A stretch of DNA of 34,433 bases. Source: Halorubrum lipolyticum DSM 21995 (GTDB taxonomy: Archaea > Halobacteriota > Halobacteria > Halobacteriales > Haloferacaceae). Where the stretch lies: NCBI RefSeq assembly GCF_000337375.1, contig NZ_AOJG01000006.1, positions 1-34,433 on the forward strand. The letters are read 5' to 3'. The position numbers were made by a program, and so were the translations under genes. This document shows, piece by piece, positions 31,277-34,433 of the stretch. How positions within the stretch are numbered: position 1 is the stretch's first letter; every line of letters starts with the position of its first letter. The notes under the pieces were generated by a model. It was not told where the DNA came from. It worked only from the letters and a program-made list of their open reading frames with translations, and ran no database searches.

Positions 31277-33223
31277 ATGAACGAGCATTACATGACTGAA
31301 ATGGGCGGCTACAGAGACCGAGTTGCACAGGTCGACCTCGGGGACGGGGCGGTCGACTACCGAGGAATCGACGAGGAAGACGCGGAGAAGTACATCGGCG
31401 CGCGCGGGCTGGGCGTCAAGTACGTCTTCGACGCCGGGCCGGACGTCGACCCGCTGGGGCCGGAGAACCGACTCGCGCTCATGACGGGTCCCCTCACCGG
31501 GACCCAGACCGTGATGAGCGGGCGGATCGCCCTGGTGACGAAGTCCCCGCTGACGGGGACGGTCACCGACTCGCACCACGGCGGCTGGTCCGGGGCGCGG
31601 CTCAAGTGGGCCGGGCTCGACGGGATCCTGCTGGACGGCGAGAGCGACGACCCCGTCTACCTGCTCGTCGAGGACGGCGAGGTCGAGGTACGCGACGCCT
31701 CCCACCTCTGGGGCCAGGGCGTCCACGACACGATCGACGCCCTCGGCGAGGAGGTCGACGGGTCGGTCGGCAAGAACCTCTCCGTGATGACGATCGGGCA
31801 GGGCGGCGAGAACGGCGTCCGCTACGCCTGCGTCATCAACGAGGACGACCGCGCCTCGGGCCGCGGCGGCACGGGCGCCGTCATGGGCGCGAAGAACGTG
31901 AAGGCGGTCGTCGTGAAATCGGGGACCGACATGCCGAAGCCCGCCGACCCGGAGACGTTCCAGGAGGGCTACCAGCAGGCGATGGAGGTCATCCGCGAGT
32001 CCGACGTGACCGCGCCCAACGAGGGCGGGCTCTCGATGTACGGCACCAACGTCCTGATGAACGCGACCGAGGAGATGGACGGGCTCCCGACGAAGAACGC
32101 CCAGCACACGTCGACGGAGGCGTTCAGCGAGGCCGACGGCGTCGACGTGCAGGCCGAGCGGGTCTCCGGCGAGAACGTCCGCGAGAACATCCTCGTCGAC
32201 GAGCCGACGTGTCACTCCTGTCCGGTCGCGTGCAAGAAGGAGGTCGAGGTCGACGTGACGCACAAGGGCGAGGACCTGAACGTCCGCATGGAGTCGTACG
32301 AGTACGAGTCCGCGTGGGCGCTCGGCCCGAACTCCGGCCACGACGACCGCGACGAGATCGCGGTCATGCTGGACCGGTGTAACGACCTCGGCATCGACAC
32401 CATCGAGTCCGGCAACATGATGGCGATGGCGATGGAGATGAGCGAGGAGGGCAAGCTCGACGGCGTCGGCCACCTCGACTGGGGCGACTCCGAGACGATG
32501 ATCGACCTCCTCGACGAGATCGGTCACCGCTCCTCGGACCTCGGCGACCTCCTCGCGGAGGGCCCCGAACGCGTCGCCGACGCGAAGGACGCGCACGGCA
32601 ACAAGCTCTCGGTCAAGGGCCAGACGATGGCCGCCTACGACCCGCGCTGCATGAAGGGGATGGGGATCGCGTACGCGACCTCCAACCGCGGCGCCTGCCA
32701 CCTGCGCGGGTACACCCCGGCCGCCGAGATCCTCGGCATTCCGGAGAAAGTCGACCCGTACGAGTGGGAGGGCAAAGGCGAGCTCACCGCCACCTTCCAG
32801 GACCTGCACGCGGTGTCGGACTCCTTCGACATCTGCAAGTTCAGCGCGTTCGCGGAGGGGATCGAGGAGTACGTGCTCCAGTACAACGGCATGACCGGCC
32901 GCGACCTCAGCGAGGACGAGCTGTTCGAGGCGGGCGAGCGAGTGTACAACCTCGAGCGCTACTTCAACAACCTCGCCGGCTTCGACGGCACGGACGACAC
33001 GCTGCCGAACCGCTTCGTCGAGGGGCACCCGGACGCCATCCCCGGCACGGGCGCCAGCGAGGGCGAACTGGTCGAACTCGACGAGATGAAGGCGGAGTAC
33101 TACGAGACCCGCGACTGGGTCGACGGCGTCGTCCCCGACGAGAAGCTCGAGGCGCTCGGCATCGACATCGGCCCCGGTACCGGCGTCTCCGCCGGCGACT
33201 CCGCGGCCCCCGCCGACGACTGA
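31277..33223 (+). CDS. aor: Aldehyde:ferredoxin oxidoreductase, tungstopterin family
   Basis: The 648-residue protein matches the AOR family along its length. The N-terminal domain begins MGGYRDRVAQVDL and contains YIGARGLGVKYVF, LMTGPLTGT and SHHGGWSGARLKWAG. The 4Fe-4S ligands C312, C315, C319 (PTCHSCPVAC) and C520 (FDICKFSAF) have the spacing of Pyrococcus AOR. The pterin segment YDPRCMKGMGIAYATSNRGA is near 455-475. These enzymes oxidise aldehydes to acids and reduce ferredoxin; the aldehyde used here is unknown. ATG at 31301 (MGGYRD) would match the usual family start equally well. No cofactor or ferredoxin gene is adjacent. Confidence 0.92.
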   Translation: MNEHYMTEMGGYRDRVAQVDLGDGAVDYRGIDEEDAEKYIGARGLGVKYVFDAGPDVDPLGPENRLALMTGPLTGTQTVMSGRIALVTKSPLTGTVTDSHHGGWSGARLKWAGLDGILLDGESDDPVYLLVEDGEVEVRDASHLWGQGVHDTIDALGEEVDGSVGKNLSVMTIGQGGENGVRYACVINEDDRASGRGGTGAVMGAKNVKAVVVKSGTDMPKPADPETFQEGYQQAMEVIRESDVTAPNEGGLSMYGTNVLMNATEEMDGLPTKNAQHTSTEAFSEADGVDVQAERVSGENVRENILVDEPTCHSCPVACKKEVEVDVTHKGEDLNVRMESYEYESAWALGPNSGHDDRDEIAVMLDRCNDLGIDTIESGNMMAMAMEMSEEGKLDGVGHLDWGDSETMIDLLDEIGHRSSDLGDLLAEGPERVADAKDAHGNKLSVKGQTMAAYDPRCMKGMGIAYATSNRGACHLRGYTPAAEILGIPEKVDPYEWEGKGELTATFQDLHAVSDSFDICKFSAFAEGIEEYVLQYNGMTGRDLSEDELFEAGERVYNLERYFNNLAGFDGTDDTLPNRFVEGHPDAIPGTGASEGELVELDEMKAEYYETRDWVDGVVPDEKLEALGIDIGPGTGVSAGDSAAPADD

Positions 33224-33245
33224 GCGCTCGCCGCCCGCAGCCGTA

Positions 33246-33251
33246 TTTTTT
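33246..33251 (+). terminator. Poly-T tract after aor
   Basis: Six T residues lie 22 bp after the aor stop in a GC-rich setting, a common archaeal termination signal. The same stretch (gtatttttt) could serve as the TATA-like element of the lipoprotein gene that follows. Confidence 0.4.
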
Positions 33252-33295
33252 GCGGACCGCAACCGGTATGACGGAGCCCTCCGCACGGCTTCCGT

Positions 33296-33748
33296 ATGTC
33301 CCCGAATCCGACTCGTCGGTCCCCGTCTGGACGGTCCTCGTCCCGTCGGTCTCTCCTCGCCGCGGGATGTGCCGCCGCCGCAACCGGCCTCGCCGGCTGT
33401 GCGGACCTCCTCGGCCCGGAGGAACTCGCGCACGAGGTCGAGGCGTACAACCGCCGGGACACCGCCCACACGCTCTCAGTTCGAGTCGAGAACGCCGACG
33501 GCGACGCGCTGTACCGCCGGACCTTCGAGATCGAGGGCGACCGCGCCCGAGAGGGAACCGAACCCTTCACCGGGACGCCGACGACGATCGTCGTGACGGT
33601 CGACGACCGCGAGCCGGTCGAGCGCGAGTGGCCGGACCCGAACTGCGAGCAACAGGGGACGCGCTCGGCAGGCGGCGTCGACGTGTATCTCCTCCCCGAC
33701 GGCGAGGTGCAGTTGGAGCCGACTTGCGACACGATCTACGCGGAGTAG
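33296..33748 (+). CDS. Tat-exported lipoprotein of unknown function
   Basis: The 150-residue protein begins with a polar Arg/Ser region, then SSRRSLLAAGCAAAATGLAG and Cys35, a twin-arginine signal with lipobox LAGC. The mature part (HEVEAYNRRDTAHTLSVRVE, YRRTFEIEG, TTIVVTVDDREPVEREW) looks like a small beta-sandwich. It has one cysteine pair (C119, C144) that could form a disulfide. No named family is recognised. It follows aor by 72 bp on the same strand, but a T-tract separates them. A second ATG at 33268 is in another frame and is rejected. Confidence 0.75.
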   Translation: MSPNPTRRSPSGRSSSRRSLLAAGCAAAATGLAGCADLLGPEELAHEVEAYNRRDTAHTLSVRVENADGDALYRRTFEIEGDRAREGTEPFTGTPTTIVVTVDDREPVEREWPDPNCEQQGTRSAGGVDVYLLPDGEVQLEPTCDTIYAE

Positions 33749-33789
33749 CGCCGGTCATTTTTAAATATCCCGCGACGGTAGCGCCGCGC

Positions 33790-34116
33790 ATGGCGCACGA
33801 CCCGCTCTCCCCCTCCGAAGCCCTCCGAACGCGGACCGGGGCGACGCTCGCCGTCGTCTCGATCCTCACGCTCGTTTACTCGCTCGTGATCGTGGGACAG
33901 GTCCTGTTCGGCCTCATCGTCGGCGTCGCACTCCCGGCCAGCCTGTACCTCTCCTACCGGCTGTTCGCCGCGCTCGACGCGCTCGCCGACGCGGCCCAGC
34001 GGATCGCCGACGCCCGCGATCGCGAGGCCGACGAGGCGGCTCGGTTCGACTCCGCGACCGAGCGTGACGCCCCGTCGTCGCAGTCGTCGGACCGACTCGC
34101 GGAGCGCGAACGGTAG
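33790..34116 (+). CDS. Small two-helix membrane protein with charged tail
   Basis: The 108-residue protein has hydrophobic segments at about 18-34 and 36-58, then a charged, probably helical tail (ALADAAQRIADARDREADEA). No family is recognised. The start is supported by a TATA box, tttttaaata, centred at 33763 and 27 nt upstream, indicating a leaderless transcript. It is preceded by 41 bp after the lipoprotein gene and followed by the repeat-rich right edge. Confidence 0.75.
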   Translation: MAHDPLSPSEALRTRTGATLAVVSILTLVYSLVIVGQVLFGLIVGVALPASLYLSYRLFAALDALADAAQRIADARDREADEAARFDSATERDAPSSQSSDRLAERER

Positions 34117-34260
34117 GCGGAGATCCAATGCTCCCCTTGGCCCTGTTGAACCACTGTGGGAGTATGTGTGTCAATTCGGTTGATCGGCTGTTTATAAGTG
34201 AACGAGTGGTGTTGCCGTCGGCTATTTATACGTGATCGACGACTTTGCGGTGAACACCTC
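34117..34260. other. Non-coding stretch with two TATA-like elements
   Basis: No credible ORF is present. TATA-like tttataag (34190-34197) and tatttata (34223-34230) occur 33 bp apart, upstream of the terminal repeat element. A segment near 34137-34152 (ttggccctgttgaacc) recalls ends of some insertion sequences, but no transposase or matching partner is in view. This may be the remnant flank of an insertion. Confidence 0.4.
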
Positions 34261-34422
34261 CAAAGCCCCAGTCGCGACGACTCGCGCGCTTTGCTGCGCT
34301 CCTCAGTCGCTCGTTACACTCGCTCCTTGCGGTGCTTGCTGCAGCGTGCTTCGTCCTTCCGGGAGACTTTGTCTCCCGTCTTCCCGCTCGCGTTGCTCGC
34401 GGGAATCGCGACTGCCCCTTTG
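34261..34422. repeat. Hairpin-rich element bounded by imperfect 17-bp inverted repeats
   Basis: caaagccccagtcgcga (34261-34277) and tcgcgactgcccctttg (34406-34422) are inverted repeats, 14 of 17 matching. Inside are a perfect 8-bp stem with a TTT loop (34360-34378, cgggagac/gtctcccg) and a 7-bp stem (34381-34387 with 34399-34405). There is no ORF with haloarchaeal protein character. I recall similar sequences dispersed in Halorubrum-like genomes, but cannot confirm that here. The sequence continues to the window edge, so the element may extend further. Confidence 0.7.
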
Positions 34423-34433
34423 AGTCCCACCCC

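Noticed and set aside
31253-33469. A 738-codon open frame antisense to aor
   Set aside because: It is a shadow of a high-GC gene. It lacks recognisable motifs and runs through the AOR coding region, which has clear cofactor residues.
34130-34160. Insertion sequence end
   Set aside because: Only a loose resemblance to known IS termini. No transposase, partner inverted repeat or target duplication is visible.

Overview
The window is haloarchaeal chromosomal DNA. It is very GC-rich, with strongly C/G-ending codons, and the proteins are acidic, rich in D and E and poor in K. Most starts have an archaeal TATA-like box about 25-30 nt upstream, which fits leaderless transcripts. Several genes are archaeal or haloarchaeal markers: archaeal-type SAM synthetase, NAC, RaSEA, MptE, ArfB-type creatininase family, and several haloarchaea-only DUF families. 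The style suggests Halorubrum or a close relative; that is inference. No rRNA, tRNA, CRISPR array, transposase or integrase was found.

Layout. 1-2.8 kb: the 3' part of an assimilatory nitrate reductase gene (nasA), a 586-bp AT-rich gap with tandem repeats and possible small ORFs, then a NarK-type nitrate transporter. 2.8-5.3 kb: an S10-like paralogue, a Nudix hydrolase, a DUF5787-like protein that looks like an Fe-S PD-(D/E)XK nuclease, and a TFS-like zinc-ribbon protein. 5.4-12.4 kb: a large FAD/Fe-S D-lactate/glycolate-type dehydrogenase, a PRC-barrel protein, four poorly known haloarchaeal proteins and a membrane histidine kinase. 12.4-18.8 kb: SAM synthetase, an aminotransferase, a TbsP/DUF5821-like regulator, the nac-trmI pair, and an ArfB-type creatininase family enzyme. 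18.1-20.7 kb: mptE and folP for pterin/folate synthesis, and a small membrane protein. 20.7-24 kb: a DUF192 lipoprotein diverging from a tightly overlapping cluster (Cys-rich protein, trmJ, azlC, azlD). 24-28.3 kb: a membrane protein, engB, a DUF4013 protein, a 5-formyl-THF cyclo-ligase-like gene with an in-frame array of DNA hairpins, a mini zinc-ribbon protein and raSEA. 28.5-34.1 kb: an exported 5'-nucleotidase-like phosphoesterase, a VanZ-like protein, aldehyde:ferredoxin oxidoreductase, a lipoprotein and a small membrane protein. The last 170 bases hold a hairpin-rich repeat element bounded by imperfect inverted repeats.

Functional themes are nitrate assimilation (nasA, narK), one-carbon/pterin metabolism (mptE, folP, the cyclo-ligase, SAM synthetase, ArfB), tRNA modification (trmI, trmJ, raSEA), and translation or protein biogenesis (nac, engB, S10-like).

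The most unusual signal is the hairpin array at 26426-26552. It contains six consecutive short palindromes, most with 7-8 bp stems and 3-nt loops. They sit inside a coding gene, keep the frame, and add about 44 hydrophilic residues. The element at the right edge (34261-34422) uses the same hairpin design, so the two may belong to one class of palindromic mobile or structural element.
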